64,000 nucleotides of DNA, taken from positions 1 to 64,000 of the forward strand of contig NZ_CAJGZJ010000001.1 of the NCBI RefSeq assembly GCF_904846225.1. The letters run 5' to 3'. Both the position numbers and the translations under genes were made by a program. Below are positions 48,836 through 57,828 of this stretch, piece by piece; position 1 is the stretch's first letter, and each line of letters starts with the position of its first letter. The notes under the pieces were generated by a model, which saw nothing but the letters and a program-made list of their open reading frames with translations, made no database searches and had not been told where the DNA came from. The DNA comes from Psychrobacter immobilis. GTDB taxonomy: Bacteria; Pseudomonadota; Gammaproteobacteria; Pseudomonadales; Moraxellaceae.

Positions 48836-49111
48836 ATGAGCACTGATCCCTATCACAGTTTATTGAATCATCTGACAAGTTGTCACGACAGGGCTGATAT
48901 CGAAGTATTATTGAATGCGTTGTTAACGGGTAAGGAGCAACAAGAGATTGCCAATCGTATTCGTATCTTTGACTTGCTTGAGCGCGGTGCTACCCAGCGG
49001 GACATATCTGAGCAGTTAGGTGTGGGTATTGCCACCGTCTCACGTGGTGCCAAAGCCATTCAAATTCATGATGTTAGCGCCTTACTTACGACCCATAGGC
49101 AAGACGATTAA
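48836..49111 (+). CDS. trpR: Trp operon repressor homologue
   Basis: 91 residues, TrpR superfamily. Helical with ADIEVLLNALLTGKEQQEIANRIRIFDLLERGATQRDISEQLGVGIATVSRGA: the helix-turn-helix QRDISEQLGVGIATVSRG matches TrpR closely. Represses when bound to L-tryptophan. ATG at 48836 gives the usual start; the open frame extends upstream to 48764. It lies 84 bases before a trpE homologue, supporting its role. Confidence 0.9.
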   Translation: MSTDPYHSLLNHLTSCHDRADIEVLLNALLTGKEQQEIANRIRIFDLLERGATQRDISEQLGVGIATVSRGAKAIQIHDVSALLTTHRQDD

Positions 49112-49195
49112 TTTATTAACCTGTATCCTAAACAACACTGTCTAAACTTCTCTCATTTTTAATTGTTATACACTTGAACTATTTCGGACTTCGTT

Positions 49196-50614
49196 ATGAC
49201 TTCTCCTACGCCCAAACAAATACAACCTGCGCTTATTGATATTCCAAGCAAACCGCAGCGAATAAAACTTACCCAAGATATTGACTTTTTTGCCTTATTC
49301 AAGCGTATTGAGCGGACTTTTGATACCTGTTATTTGCTCGAATCATTGGGTGAAGACAGCCATATCTCACGCCACCATGCCATTGGTTTTGATCCTGTCA
49401 TGACTATTACTGCACTGGATCGCACTACCCTTGCCATTACCGATAATAAAACGGTGGAAACCAACCATTATCAAACTGACAATCCTTACCAGCTATTACG
49501 TGCAATCACTCCGCAGCACGTCATCGCCCGCGATCAAAGCGGCGGCCTTGTCGGTTACTTGGGTTATGACTGTGTGAATTTTTTTGAGCCAAACTTAAAT
49601 GCCAAAGCCAGCGAAGACTTTGAACCGTTCAAATTTGGCGTATATTTGGATGGTTTGACGCTCGATAAAATGACTGGTGAGATTTTCTATTTCTATTATC
49701 CCACTGCTCAGCAAGACAACCGCATCGAACAAATCAAAGCCTTACTCGATACACCGATACCAAGCTACGAGCCGCCCATGGTTGAGTTTTTGGGTGACGG
49801 TATGAATGAAGAAGAGCATGCTCAAATTGTCAAAAAAGTTAAAGAAGACATCATCTCTGGGCGTATCTTTCAGTGTGAAGTCGGCTTTAAATCTAAGTAC
49901 CATATTTCGGGTGACAAAATGCCGATTTATGAAAAACTGCGGTCGGTTAATCCATCACCGCACATGTACTTTATGAAATTTGCCCAGCAATGCATCATTG
50001 GTGCCTCTCCTGAGCTCTTGTTTCGCTTGCGTCAAGGTGAAATGGAAACGTATCCACTAGCAGGCACGGCCAAACGCGGTGTCGATGTCGTCGAAGATCG
50101 TAAGCTTGCCCGTGCATTGCTAAACGATGCTAAAGAAATTGCCGAGCACAATATGTTGGTAGATTTGCATCGCAACGATATTGGCCGCGTGGCGCAATTT
50201 GGTACGGTAAAAGTTCGTAGCTTGATGGACATCAAACGCTTCTCGCACGTACAGCATATTTCCTCTGAAATCGTCGGTATTTTGCATCCTGATGAGGATA
50301 TGTTCAGTGCTCTTGCCAGCAATTTCCCCGCTGGTACTTTATCAGGTGCGCCAAAAATTGAAGCCATCAAAGTAATTAATGAGCTGGAGCCTGATGGGCG
50401 CGGTGCTTATGGCGGTGCGTTGGGATCATTTAACTTCAATGGTGATTGTATCTTTGCCATTCCTATTCGTACGTTATTCATCAACGGTGATTCCGCCTAC
50501 TCGCAAACCTGTGGCGGCAATGTGTATGACTCCAATCCAGCAGATGAATATTTGGAAATCCAGCGCAAGCTGTCAGCCATGAAAGTGGTATTAAGCAGCT
50601 TTATGGATGCGTAA
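49196..50614 (+). CDS. trpE: Anthranilate synthase component I
   Basis: Converts chorismate and ammonia to anthranilate. 472 residues. N-terminal Trp feedback motif LLES at residues 47-50 is present. The chorismate-binding domain shows FQCEVGFKSKY, PSPHMYFMKF, IGASPELLFRL, YPLAGTAKRGVD, AEHNMLVDLHRNDIGRVAQFG, FPAGTLSGAPKIEA and SQTCGGNVYDSNP. A PabB function is less likely given LLES and the neighbouring trpR. It is shorter than the enterobacterial TrpE (about 520). Followed 34 bases later by trpG. Confidence 0.88.
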   Translation: MTSPTPKQIQPALIDIPSKPQRIKLTQDIDFFALFKRIERTFDTCYLLESLGEDSHISRHHAIGFDPVMTITALDRTTLAITDNKTVETNHYQTDNPYQLLRAITPQHVIARDQSGGLVGYLGYDCVNFFEPNLNAKASEDFEPFKFGVYLDGLTLDKMTGEIFYFYYPTAQQDNRIEQIKALLDTPIPSYEPPMVEFLGDGMNEEEHAQIVKKVKEDIISGRIFQCEVGFKSKYHISGDKMPIYEKLRSVNPSPHMYFMKFAQQCIIGASPELLFRLRQGEMETYPLAGTAKRGVDVVEDRKLARALLNDAKEIAEHNMLVDLHRNDIGRVAQFGTVKVRSLMDIKRFSHVQHISSEIVGILHPDEDMFSALASNFPAGTLSGAPKIEAIKVINELEPDGRGAYGGALGSFNFNGDCIFAIPIRTLFINGDSAYSQTCGGNVYDSNPADEYLEIQRKLSAMKVVLSSFMDA

Positions 50615-50648
50615 ATTGATTGTATTTTTGCCAAAGAGTTTATAACCT

Positions 50649-51296
50649 ATGAATGTTTTAATTATCGATAACTACGACTCGTTTACTTTTAATCTTTACC
50701 AATATATCGGTGAGATTTTGCAGACCATGGACGGTGATAAAGCCGCAAACGTCATGGTTAAACGCAATAATGAGATTACGTTAGCAGACGTGCAGGCGAT
50801 GAATCTTGATCGCATCATCATCTCACCCGGTCCTGGTGCGCCTGATGATCCCGCCTACTTTGGTATTTGTAGCGAGGTGATCGAAGTACTGGGAAAGACA
50901 ATCCCACTATTGGGCGTTTGCTTGGGTATGCAAGGCATCGCGCATGTTTTTGGTGGTGACGTCGTGCTTGCCAACGTCCCGATGCATGGTAAAACATCAT
51001 CAATTCGCAACGACGGTGCAGGTGTTTATCAAGGGTTGCCACAAGAGCTTGAGATCATGCGCTATCACTCATTGATGGTAAAAGCAGATACGCTACCAGA
51101 TTGCTTGACCGTGACAGCCGTGGTCGCCAACGACGCTCATGCTGAGTTAAGCTTAGCCGAATCAGCGCTAGCAGGTGATGAAATCATGGGATTACAGCAC
51201 AAACAATATCCGATTCAAGGGGTACAATTTCACCCAGAGTCTTTTGCTACCGAAGGCGCTAAACGTTTGCTCACGAACTTTTTGCGACAGGTATAA
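50649..51296 (+). CDS. trpG: Anthranilate synthase component II (glutamine amidotransferase)
   Basis: Supplies ammonia from glutamine to component I. 215 residues: IIDNYDSFTFNLYQYI, ISPGPGAPDDPAY, nucleophile Cys in LLGVCLGMQGI, VPMHGKTSSI, RYHSLMV and the His-Glu pair in VQFHPESFAT. It may also serve PabB, as in other bacteria with one shared amidotransferase. trpD and trpC do not follow, so this is a separated trpEG unit. Confidence 0.92.
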   Translation: MNVLIIDNYDSFTFNLYQYIGEILQTMDGDKAANVMVKRNNEITLADVQAMNLDRIIISPGPGAPDDPAYFGICSEVIEVLGKTIPLLGVCLGMQGIAHVFGGDVVLANVPMHGKTSSIRNDGAGVYQGLPQELEIMRYHSLMVKADTLPDCLTVTAVVANDAHAELSLAESALAGDEIMGLQHKQYPIQGVQFHPESFATEGAKRLLTNFLRQV

Positions 51297-51303
51297 CCCT
51301 ATT

Positions 51304-52062
51304 ATGTCTGTCTTATTCCCATATGAATTTCGCTTACCGATATATCAACGACTACGCCGTGTAGGTTTATTTGCGAGTCTGATGCTATGCGCTTCTGTTA
51401 GCAACGCAGTGGCACCTATTCAGGCAAATTTTGTATTGGGAATGGACGTACAAGGACAACGCTTAAACCTTTATCATGGCTGTAAGGAGTATGAAATTGG
51501 TTGTGACGACGGGCTGTTAGTTGCACCAAATTTGGCGCGCTTGGTACTTACTGCGCCATCAGCAAAGCATCTTGATAAATCACCTTATGCCGTAAAACTT
51601 TATCCTGCTAAAACCAAGCATAGCTTATGTAAAGATGGCGTGACGCCATGTAGTTTTCAGGGGTATAGCTTCGAGGGAGAAGATATTAATGGATTTATAA
51701 ATCCATCAAATAAGGAAATAACTATAAGTAGTAAATGGACGACTGACAGCCAAACTTTCTCTTACCTAGAAAACTCGACTTATCTGCCACTAGCGTCGCA
51801 GTCTGGTCTCATTGATTCTTTATATAAAACTTCTGACAAAGATTTAAATAGTAGTTACAGACTTGTCGGAAAAGATATAGAGAACATATACGGTCAAGAT
51901 AGCTTGAATGCGTTCAAAAAAGATCAGGTTAGATGGATAAGGCAGCGTTCAAAGGACTGCGGGGCAGATTCTCGGCATCTACCGAGAACCCAAGCTGAAA
52001 AAGTTTGTTTTATTCAGCAAAATAATGCTCGAATGGAAGAGTACTTTTTGTGGATTGATTAG
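51304..52062 (+). CDS. Secreted protein with LprI-like (DUF1311) C-terminus
   Basis: 252 residues. Signal peptide around residues 1-34 (RVGLFASLMLCASVSNAVA). The C-terminal 80 residues (LNSSYRLVGKDIENIYGQD, KDQVRWIRQRSKDCGAD, AEKVCFIQQNNARMEEY) match the lysozyme-inhibitor LprI-like pattern: an LN..Y start, KxxQxxWixxRdxxC and CxxxxtxxRixel. The middle part is not recognised. Starts seven bases after trpG, so may be read with it, but has no obvious link to tryptophan. Confidence 0.7.
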   Translation: MSVLFPYEFRLPIYQRLRRVGLFASLMLCASVSNAVAPIQANFVLGMDVQGQRLNLYHGCKEYEIGCDDGLLVAPNLARLVLTAPSAKHLDKSPYAVKLYPAKTKHSLCKDGVTPCSFQGYSFEGEDINGFINPSNKEITISSKWTTDSQTFSYLENSTYLPLASQSGLIDSLYKTSDKDLNSSYRLVGKDIENIYGQDSLNAFKKDQVRWIRQRSKDCGADSRHLPRTQAEKVCFIQQNNARMEEYFLWID

Positions 52063-52303
52063 AGCCGTCTTCTTATTTTGAGAGTAGACTTGTTGCATAA
52101 GTCGGTTGCTTAGCAATACCTACTTATGAATTATCGCACACACTCTAAGATAAGTAGTCACATTATAGCGGTCTGTTGTAAGTGGTCTATTAATAGGTTT
52201 GAAAGCTCAAAATTTTAAGAGAATACAACAACACACCTTACTTTTTAGAATTTAATACTCTAGAAATATAAAAAAAATTACTCGCACCGTGGAGTTCTAA
52301 CTC

Positions 52304-52720
52304 GTGAAAATCATTGCTGAAACCAAAATTCCTGCGCCGATCGATGTCGTTTGGCACGCTTTTAATGATCCGAATGATATCCTACAATGGGACTCCTGCG
52401 ATGAATGGCATACGATCACGGCATCGAACGATTTAAAGGTTGGTGGCTTGTTAGAACTGCGCATCGAGTCTAAAGTTGGTAAGTCAGGTTTCGATTTTGC
52501 TGCTATCTATACGCAAGTAGAAACAAACCGTCTGATCGAATGGCGGCAGATGGATGATGACCGCCTTATCCGTGTGGATTTTTCCGAAAATGGCACTGGC
52601 ACTATCGTCCGACAGACGTTTAACGCTGATCCGACGATCCCCAGCGATGAGGAGCAGGCAGATTGGCAGGGTGTGCTAGACAATTTTGGAAGGCATGTAG
52701 CCGCAAAGCATGATATTTGA
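52304..52720 (+). CDS. SRPBCC/AHSA1-family protein
   Basis: 138 residues with the START/Bet v1-like fold: begins KIIAETKIPAPIDVVWHAFNDPNDILQWD, then GGLLELRIESKVGKSGF, RLIEWRQMDDDRLIRVDF and GTGTIVRQTFNAD. Members bind hydrophobic ligands or act as stress or Hsp90 cochaperone-like proteins; the ligand cannot be told. The start is GTG at 52304, supported by GGAG ten bases before. Close to a patch of IS remnants. Confidence 0.85.
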   Translation: MKIIAETKIPAPIDVVWHAFNDPNDILQWDSCDEWHTITASNDLKVGGLLELRIESKVGKSGFDFAAIYTQVETNRLIEWRQMDDDRLIRVDFSENGTGTIVRQTFNADPTIPSDEEQADWQGVLDNFGRHVAAKHDI

Positions 52721-52969
52721 TTGGCTAATTGTCCGCGAGACACGGAGCTCAATAAGCTTCGATATAATCGTGACTGAATATTCTAGATACGCTCTAATTG
52801 GACGCTTACTAAACGGTGATGCATCCTTTTTTAGTCGATTAATCCTCTTAAACTTCTACTCATTAGAGTCTGAGCTATGCTGACAATCCCCTAGAAACCA
52901 ACTTAGGAGATTTTAATCAGAAAGCTTAATGATAATGACCTACCTATCGGTTTAACAGTCACTAAAGTC

Positions 52970-53284
52970 TTATCTAAGACTATCAGTTCGATGCCTGTAT
53001 AGCGCACCAAACACATACTGATAACTCATTGAGTGAATATACCACTTTGAAAATGGGGTTAGAGACTGAACAGGGATCAGTCCTAAAAAGGCAGTAGCCT
53101 GAGACGCTTTCGTAAAGTTTTTATCGTGCATGAGGGACAGCATCTGTCTTGAGACAATAACACCGACGCCATTGCTCATTTGTAGCAGATCTTGGTCTTG
53201 CGTATTCTTGGACACGCAACATGGCATGCTTACCGTGTCCTTGATCCGCAAGGTGAAGAGCGCGAAACCGATTGAGCAGGACAA
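52970..53284 (-). pseudogene. Remnant of an IS110-family transposase
   Basis: The frame contains LLQMSNGVGVIVSRQMLSLMHDKNFTKASQATAFLGLIPVQS, which matches the C-terminal Transposase_20 part of IS110 transposases (PGIG...A...F.......A.LGL.P...S). The following residues do not fit, implying a frameshift or deletion, and the N-terminal DEDD domain is absent. Part of the mobile-element patch next to the transglutaminase gene. Confidence 0.6.
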
Positions 53285-53300
53285 TGACTCGCATGCCTAG

Positions 53301-53444
53301 GTTCGATACTGAATAAAATGGATACACGACAATAGCCTGCGTGGCTGGGATAAATTTTTCTTGCTTGCTGTGCCTGTGCAGACAGAGGCCGCAAAAAATT
53401 TATCTCAGCTCCGTTGTCTCTTTTTTATATTGGACTGACTATAG
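53301..53444. repeat. Dispersed 100-160 bp repeat, copy 6 (best inverted repeat)
   Basis: Here the inner pair is clear: GCTGGGATAAATTTTT and the inverse of AAAAAATTTATCTCAGC flank CTTGCTTGCTGTGCC...GCAGACAGAGGC. Right outer end TATTGGACTGACTATAG. Directly abuts the GC-rich transglutaminase segment, so it marks that segment's left junction. Confidence 0.8.
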
Positions 53445-53454
53445 GGTCAGGATC

Positions 53455-54234
53455 CTAAGCTTGTCTGGTCACGGATACCGATTGGTTGACCAATTCCATG
53501 GATCCGAACGCGGTTAAGAACGCGACGCTGGACGCGTCGGATCCAACACCGATGCGGGCCATCGTGTCGGCATTTGCCATGCCAGTCGGATCAATGAGGT
53601 GCCAGCTCCCTCCAAGATAGACCTCAGCCACGGCATGAAAGTCCTGTGGCGTCACATCGGGCGCATAAACGCTCGCGAACCTAGCCGGTATCGACGATGC
53701 GCGTGCTAGTGTCACGAGAACATGCGCGAAGTCGCGGCATACGCCCTGACGTTGAACAAAGCTGTCGAGCGCGGTGGTTTGTGCGTGACTCGATCCGGGC
53801 ACATAGCTAAACGTCGACTGGATCCAATCGCGCATAGCGGCAATCCGCGCGCCGCCAGCAAGATCACCAAACTCGGCTTCCACGAAGGCTTGGAACTGGT
53901 CTGACGGGCAATAGCGGGACGGCATCAAATGCTTGATCGTCTCTCCAGGCAAAAGATGGGGAGGCACTTGGAGCAGTGCCGATATGTCTAAGACAGGACG
54001 GTCAACGGCAATTTCTGCGATATAAGTGCAACTAAAATCCCCTTCGGCGCTGATCCAAATCCGCTCTCCTATGCCATCATCGGCGGTGACCCGTGAAAAA
54101 TGCGCAACGTCTGATGTCCAAATCTCAGCTGATCGCACCCGCTGATCCGCAAGATCGGCGGCTTCGATCTGAAGTAAAAGGTCCATCGGCGCGGAGAGCC
54201 GATAATGGAGTTTGACGTTGAGTTTCAGGATCAT
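53455..54234 (-). CDS. Transglutaminase-family protein, GC-rich, likely acquired
   Basis: 259 residues. The C-terminal half is a transglutaminase-like cysteine-protease domain with catalytic C166 (QGVCRDFAH), H200 (DFHAVAEVYL) and D215 (LIDPTG); the N-terminal 120 residues are the beta-rich bacterial transglutaminase N-domain. Such proteins are peptidases or amidases of uncertain substrate. Base composition is visibly much richer in GC, with many CG dinucleotides, than its neighbours, and its residue use (A, R, D, V) resembles alphaproteobacteria. It is bracketed by a dispersed repeat on one side and an IS3 end on the other. Donor and mechanism are inference. Confidence 0.88.
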   Translation of the reverse strand: MILKLNVKLHYRLSAPMDLLLQIEAADLADQRVRSAEIWTSDVAHFSRVTADDGIGERIWISAEGDFSCTYIAEIAVDRPVLDISALLQVPPHLLPGETIKHLMPSRYCPSDQFQAFVEAEFGDLAGGARIAAMRDWIQSTFSYVPGSSHAQTTALDSFVQRQGVCRDFAHVLVTLARASSIPARFASVYAPDVTPQDFHAVAEVYLGGSWHLIDPTGMANADTMARIGVGSDASSVAFLTAFGSMELVNQSVSVTRQA

Positions 54235-54348
54235 GTTCGAACTCCCTAAGGGTATTTATCTAGCGGGCTGACGATCGCATAGTTTTTCTGATCGGCGCGA
54301 GGCGACACCTAAGTCGCGCAGGTCTATCAAAACTGGGATCTTTTGCAA

Positions 54349-54624
54349 TGAACCACCCCGACTATATCAGATACTGGTTTACTTGAGTCAGGTAGCAATG
54401 CCTGACAGGATTAAATTATCATAATACCGCCTTTCAAACTCAAAAGGTGAGACATCACCAATGACACTAGGCAGTCGGGCTTTATTAAATCTGGGAAGCG
54501 TTAAAAATCGATTAATTATCGATTTACCTTTGCAAGACGAGCGCTGTGCTTGAAGTGCCACCCATTCAAGGGTTACCAGTTCAACATCGTTCACCACATG
54601 CCATTGCTCTTTTAGATAGCTCAT
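54349..54624 (-). pseudogene. Remnant of an IS3-family OrfB with its terminal repeat
   Basis: TGAACCACCCCG at 54349-54360 is an IS3-type end. Reading inward, a minus-strand frame (54624-54388) has NDVELVTLEWV and FNKARLPSVIGDVSPFEFERRYYDN, the C-terminal IS3 OrfB pattern, but a stretch of about 20 unrelated residues replaces the usual WFN linker. Only the last part of OrfB remains. Confidence 0.7.
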
Positions 54625-54773
54625 TTAAATAGTATCGTTTGAATTGAAGACACGCCTTAGTATCATTGATGATATAGAGCAGGTTAAAAAAATGCAAATC
54701 TATAAATAACAATGATCATTACCATCAAATTATCTTTTCATATAAAAATCAAACTCAAATTATGGACATAAAA

Positions 54774-54792
54774 AAAGCCCTAAATAGGCTTT
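54774..54792 (-). terminator. Terminator after the 34-residue membrane protein
   Basis: AAAGCC-ctaaata-GGCTTT stem; on the minus strand it is followed by a run of seven Ts. About 20 bases past the stop of the small ORF at 54813. Confidence 0.75.
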
Positions 54793-54812
54793 GGTTTCAA
54801 TAGATGTTCTTG

Positions 54813-54917
54813 CTATATAGCCATGAACTGCATCATATTAAATTTAATCACAAGAATAGCTATTAAGCCAATAATCAAAAAGCAAACTGCCAAAGATTTC
54901 AGTATAAATCTATCCAT
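54813..54917 (-). CDS. Small 34-residue single-span membrane protein
   Basis: Not in routine ORF calls because of its size. ATG at 54917-54915, stop TAG at 54815-54813. Begins MDRFILKS, then a strong hydrophobic helix (LAVCFLIIGLIAILVI), then KFNMMQFMAI. Positive residues before the helix predict N-terminus inside. AGAGAT is a weak ribosome-binding site about 12 bases upstream. Followed at once by an intrinsic terminator on the same strand, which supports a real short transcript. Function unknown; size and layout resemble small membrane regulators. Confidence 0.5.
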   Translation of the reverse strand: MDRFILKSLAVCFLIIGLIAILVIKFNMMQFMAI

Positions 54918-55026
54918 TATTTTCAGCTTATCTCTAAATTCATTCAACTATTATAGACTATTGTATTGTTTTTAATAGGATCATTCAAGATCACTTCATC
55001 GGATAGATGAACGGTCAAATCACTTT

Positions 55027-55060
55027 AAAAGATCATCAGCCAAGCGACCAATGATCTTTT
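55027..55060 (-). terminator. Hairpin after the amino-acid ABC operon
   Basis: AAAAGATCAT-14 base loop-ATGATCTTTT, perfect 10 bp stem, 34 bases past the stop of the ATPase gene. Confidence 0.65.
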
Positions 55061-55093
55061 AATCATTGAATAAATTACCACTGCATAAGTGAC

Positions 55094-55837
55094 TTACAAC
55101 TGAATACGTTGCAAAAATGCTTGCGTCCTTGGGTGCTCTGAATCTTCAAATAACTGCTTGGCACTACCCTCTTCGACGACCACACCATCTTCGATTAAAA
55201 CCACATGATCTGCGACATCACGAGCAAAGTTGATTTCGTGCGTCACCACAACCATCGTCCAGCCTTCAGACGCCAGCTTCTTCATCGTCTCAAGGACATC
55301 TTGTACCAACTCTGGGTCAAGCGCAGACGTTGGCTCATCAAAGAGCAACAACGACGGCTCAATCGCAAGCGCACGAGCAATACCAATACGCTGCTGCTGA
55401 CCACCAGATAGCTGAAACGGATACAGATCTGCTTTATCCGACAGTCCTACTTTATCCAGTAATACCAAAGCCTGCTCGCGTGCTTCCGCTTTACTTTGTC
55501 CTTGCACCACAGTAGGCCCGAGCATTAAATTGTCAATCGCAGACTTATGAGGGAACAAGTTATACGATTGAAAAACCATGCCTGACTTACGCTGTAGAGC
55601 CAACAGGGCTTTTTTCTTTGGCTTGGTGGCAAAGTCTACTGTCAAGCTGCCATCGTCAAAAGCGATAACGCCTTGATCTGGAATCTCCAACGCATTGAGG
55701 CATCGTAAAAAAGTCGTTTTACCCGACCCCGATGGCCCTAATATCACAACCACTTTGCCTTTCTCAATGGTCAAATCAATGCCTTTGAGCACCTGATTGC
55801 TACCAAAGGCTTTGTGAATATTGGTGACTTGAATCAT
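55094..55837 (-). CDS. Amino-acid ABC importer, ATP-binding protein
   Basis: Polar amino-acid (GlnQ/TcyC-type) ATPase, 247 residues. Walker A GPSGSGKTT, Q-loop VFQSYNLFPH, signature LSGGQQQR, Walker B LLLFDEPTSALD, switch His VVTHEINFA. AGGAACC before the ATG at 55837 sets the start; the frame stays open to 55870. Last gene of a three-gene unit. Confidence 0.93.
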   Translation of the reverse strand: MIQVTNIHKAFGSNQVLKGIDLTIEKGKVVVILGPSGSGKTTFLRCLNALEIPDQGVIAFDDGSLTVDFATKPKKKALLALQRKSGMVFQSYNLFPHKSAIDNLMLGPTVVQGQSKAEAREQALVLLDKVGLSDKADLYPFQLSGGQQQRIGIARALAIEPSLLLFDEPTSALDPELVQDVLETMKKLASEGWTMVVVTHEINFARDVADHVVLIEDGVVVEEGSAKQLFEDSEHPRTQAFLQRIQL

Positions 55838-55911
55838 AAAGGTTCCTATTGTACTAAAGCGATTGTGCAATCATTCCGCTATTTAGCTTAGCGTTATTTG
55901 TCCATTTACCG

Positions 55912-56634
55912 TTATTTGGCAACGTAACGATCAAGCCTTGTTTCAAGCCTGCCTTGGATAAAGGTTAAAAACAAACAAATACCCCAGTAAATCACTGCAG
56001 CCTCAGTATAAACCAGCATAAACTCATAGTTACGCGCGGTGATAATCTGTGCTTGTTTAAACAGCTCAGTGACCAGAACCAATGAAGCCAATGACGTCTC
56101 TTTTACCAGACCGATAAAAGTATTGGATAACGGTGGCACCGAAACTCTAAGCGCTTGCGGCAAAATAACATGGCGAAAGGTTTGTAAATACGTGAGACCG
56201 ACGGTGGAACCCGCTTCCCATTGACCTTTTGGAATAGACAAAATCGAGGCACGAACCGTTTCTGACGCATAAGCACCGATATTCAGTGAAAACGCAATAA
56301 TCGCCGACGGAAATGGATCAAGTTTTACCCCCACACTCGGCAGTCCATAAAAGATAATAAACAGCTGTACCAGCATTGGTGTGCCTCGAATCGCAGACAC
56401 ATAAATACGGGCCAATCTGTAAACCAGCTCATGGAACCAACCGGCACGCGGCACGATACGAATCAGAGCCACTGCCAGCGCAATCGCCATACCAATCGCA
56501 AAGGAGATCAAGGCAAGCGGTATCGAATAATAGATACCGCCTTTGAGCATTGGCCAAAACGAGTTGATGACAATTTGCGCCCGATCAGGGCTCATGAATG
56601 GCAATACTGCCAGTAAATCAGCTAACCATGACAT
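55912..56634 (-). CDS. Amino-acid ABC importer, permease
   Basis: HisM/TcyB-type permease, 240 residues, about five spans. [39 protein letters not shown] (family hallmark) and [38 protein letters not shown] (EAA loop contacting the ATPase) are present. The start overlaps the stop of the binding-protein gene by one base (TAATG), so translation is coupled. Confidence 0.94.
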   Translation of the reverse strand: MSWLADLLAVLPFMSPDRAQIVINSFWPMLKGGIYYSIPLALISFAIGMAIALAVALIRIVPRAGWFHELVYRLARIYVSAIRGTPMLVQLFIIFYGLPSVGVKLDPFPSAIIAFSLNIGAYASETVRASILSIPKGQWEAGSTVGLTYLQTFRHVILPQALRVSVPPLSNTFIGLVKETSLASLVLVTELFKQAQIITARNYEFMLVYTEAAVIYWGICLFLTFIQGRLETRLDRYVAK

Positions 56635-57470
56635 TATTTTTGTTGACTTATATCAGCGCCAAAGAATTGTTCGCTAAGCTTGGTTAACGTGCCGTCGGCT
56701 TGTAATGCTGCCATCGCTTCATCAAGTTTTGATACCACGGCATCATTGCCTTTTAGCAACACTATGCCTGACCCAGTCTGCTCACTTTTAGGGGCAGTCA
56801 GTTTGATCTCAAGTCCTGAATCTGGGAATTTTTTTAGATAATCTAATACAGCGAGATTGTCATTCATCGTAAAGTCAGCACGGTCTTGCTTGACCAATTG
56901 TACCGCCTGCGCCATACCATCAACAGGCACGATTTCTGCTTTATAACGCTCTGCGAGTTCACCATAGTTACTGCTGAGTGATTGCGCGGTACGCAGACCT
57001 TTTAGGTTGTCCCATGAGCTATAACGACTGTCATCTTTTGGCGCTAATACCACGGCACCTGACCAGCTATAAGCGGTGGTTTTGTCATACTTAGCCTGAC
57101 GCTCTGGTGTGGTTAAACCCACTTGATTGGCGACCATATCAAAACGTTTAGAATCTAGACCTGCCAGCATCGCATCCCACTGAGTTTCTTTAAATTCTAC
57201 TGTAACGCCTAGTTTGTCAGCGACCGCACGAGTGACTTCTACATCGTAACCTGTCAGCTTACCGCTCTCATCGTGATAAGTGAATGGCGGATACGTACCT
57301 TCAGTACCCACATTAATGGTACCTTTATCATCGATACGTTGTAGCAAGTCAGAACCGCCTTTCGCGGCACTGTCCGTCGCATTGGTATCAGCGTCATTAG
57401 TAGTAGACTGACCACAAGCGCTAAGTAACATAGTACTGGCGGCAAGGGCTAAGAGAGTGCGACGTTTCAT
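56634..57470 (-). CDS. Amino-acid (cystine-like) ABC importer, substrate-binding lipoprotein
   Basis: 278-residue family-3 solute-binding protein. Lipobox LSAC at residues 16-19, then a short Asn/Asp/Thr linker. [72 protein letters not shown] resembles cystine-binding FliY/TcyA more than glutamine or histidine types; the specificity is inference. First gene of the importer. Neighbour to hutC but in its own unit. Confidence 0.9.
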   Translation of the reverse strand: MKRRTLLALAASTMLLSACGQSTTNDADTNATDSAAKGGSDLLQRIDDKGTINVGTEGTYPPFTYHDESGKLTGYDVEVTRAVADKLGVTVEFKETQWDAMLAGLDSKRFDMVANQVGLTTPERQAKYDKTTAYSWSGAVVLAPKDDSRYSSWDNLKGLRTAQSLSSNYGELAERYKAEIVPVDGMAQAVQLVKQDRADFTMNDNLAVLDYLKKFPDSGLEIKLTAPKSEQTGSGIVLLKGNDAVVSKLDEAMAALQADGTLTKLSEQFFGADISQQK

Positions 57471-57828
57471 AGGACGTCCTTATAAGAATGAATGAGAGTA
57501 ATGAATAAATAATACGAAAATAGGTAACGCGAACGAATAATAGTGAATCCTCCACATACAGACCATCACATGTAGGCCATCACTTACTATAGCCATCACT
57601 TACCATAGATAGTGCCATAAAAACTGTGCACTGCCATATTCGGCTTTGGCTGCTTTTTGAGGATACTGAACCTATTTTTCAATACTATAATGATATTATA
57701 TTTGATTTTACAACATTTATTGCAGCAAGTTTCGATACTATTGCGACCAATTTAGTAGCAGATCTTTTATATACTATCGTATTTTAGAAAGAATAAACGT
57801 ACAAATACCGTGAGCATGCGTAAGGTAT
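57471..57828. other. Upstream region of the amino-acid importer
   Basis: 358 AT-rich bases between the importer start and the hutC stop. It contains short GCCATCACTTAC-like direct repeats near 57560-57610 and probably the importer promoter. No gene, riboswitch or clear terminator recognised. Confidence 0.4.

Noticed and set aside
49196..50614. pabB (aminodeoxychorismate synthase) as the identity of the chorismate enzyme
   Set aside because: LLES feedback motif and the adjacent trpR and trpG favour anthranilate synthase, though pabB cannot be fully excluded.
52085..52300. Possible IS remnant in the spacer before the SRPBCC gene
   Set aside because: Some GTTGCATAA-like bases recall IS ends, but no transposase frame or partner end was found.
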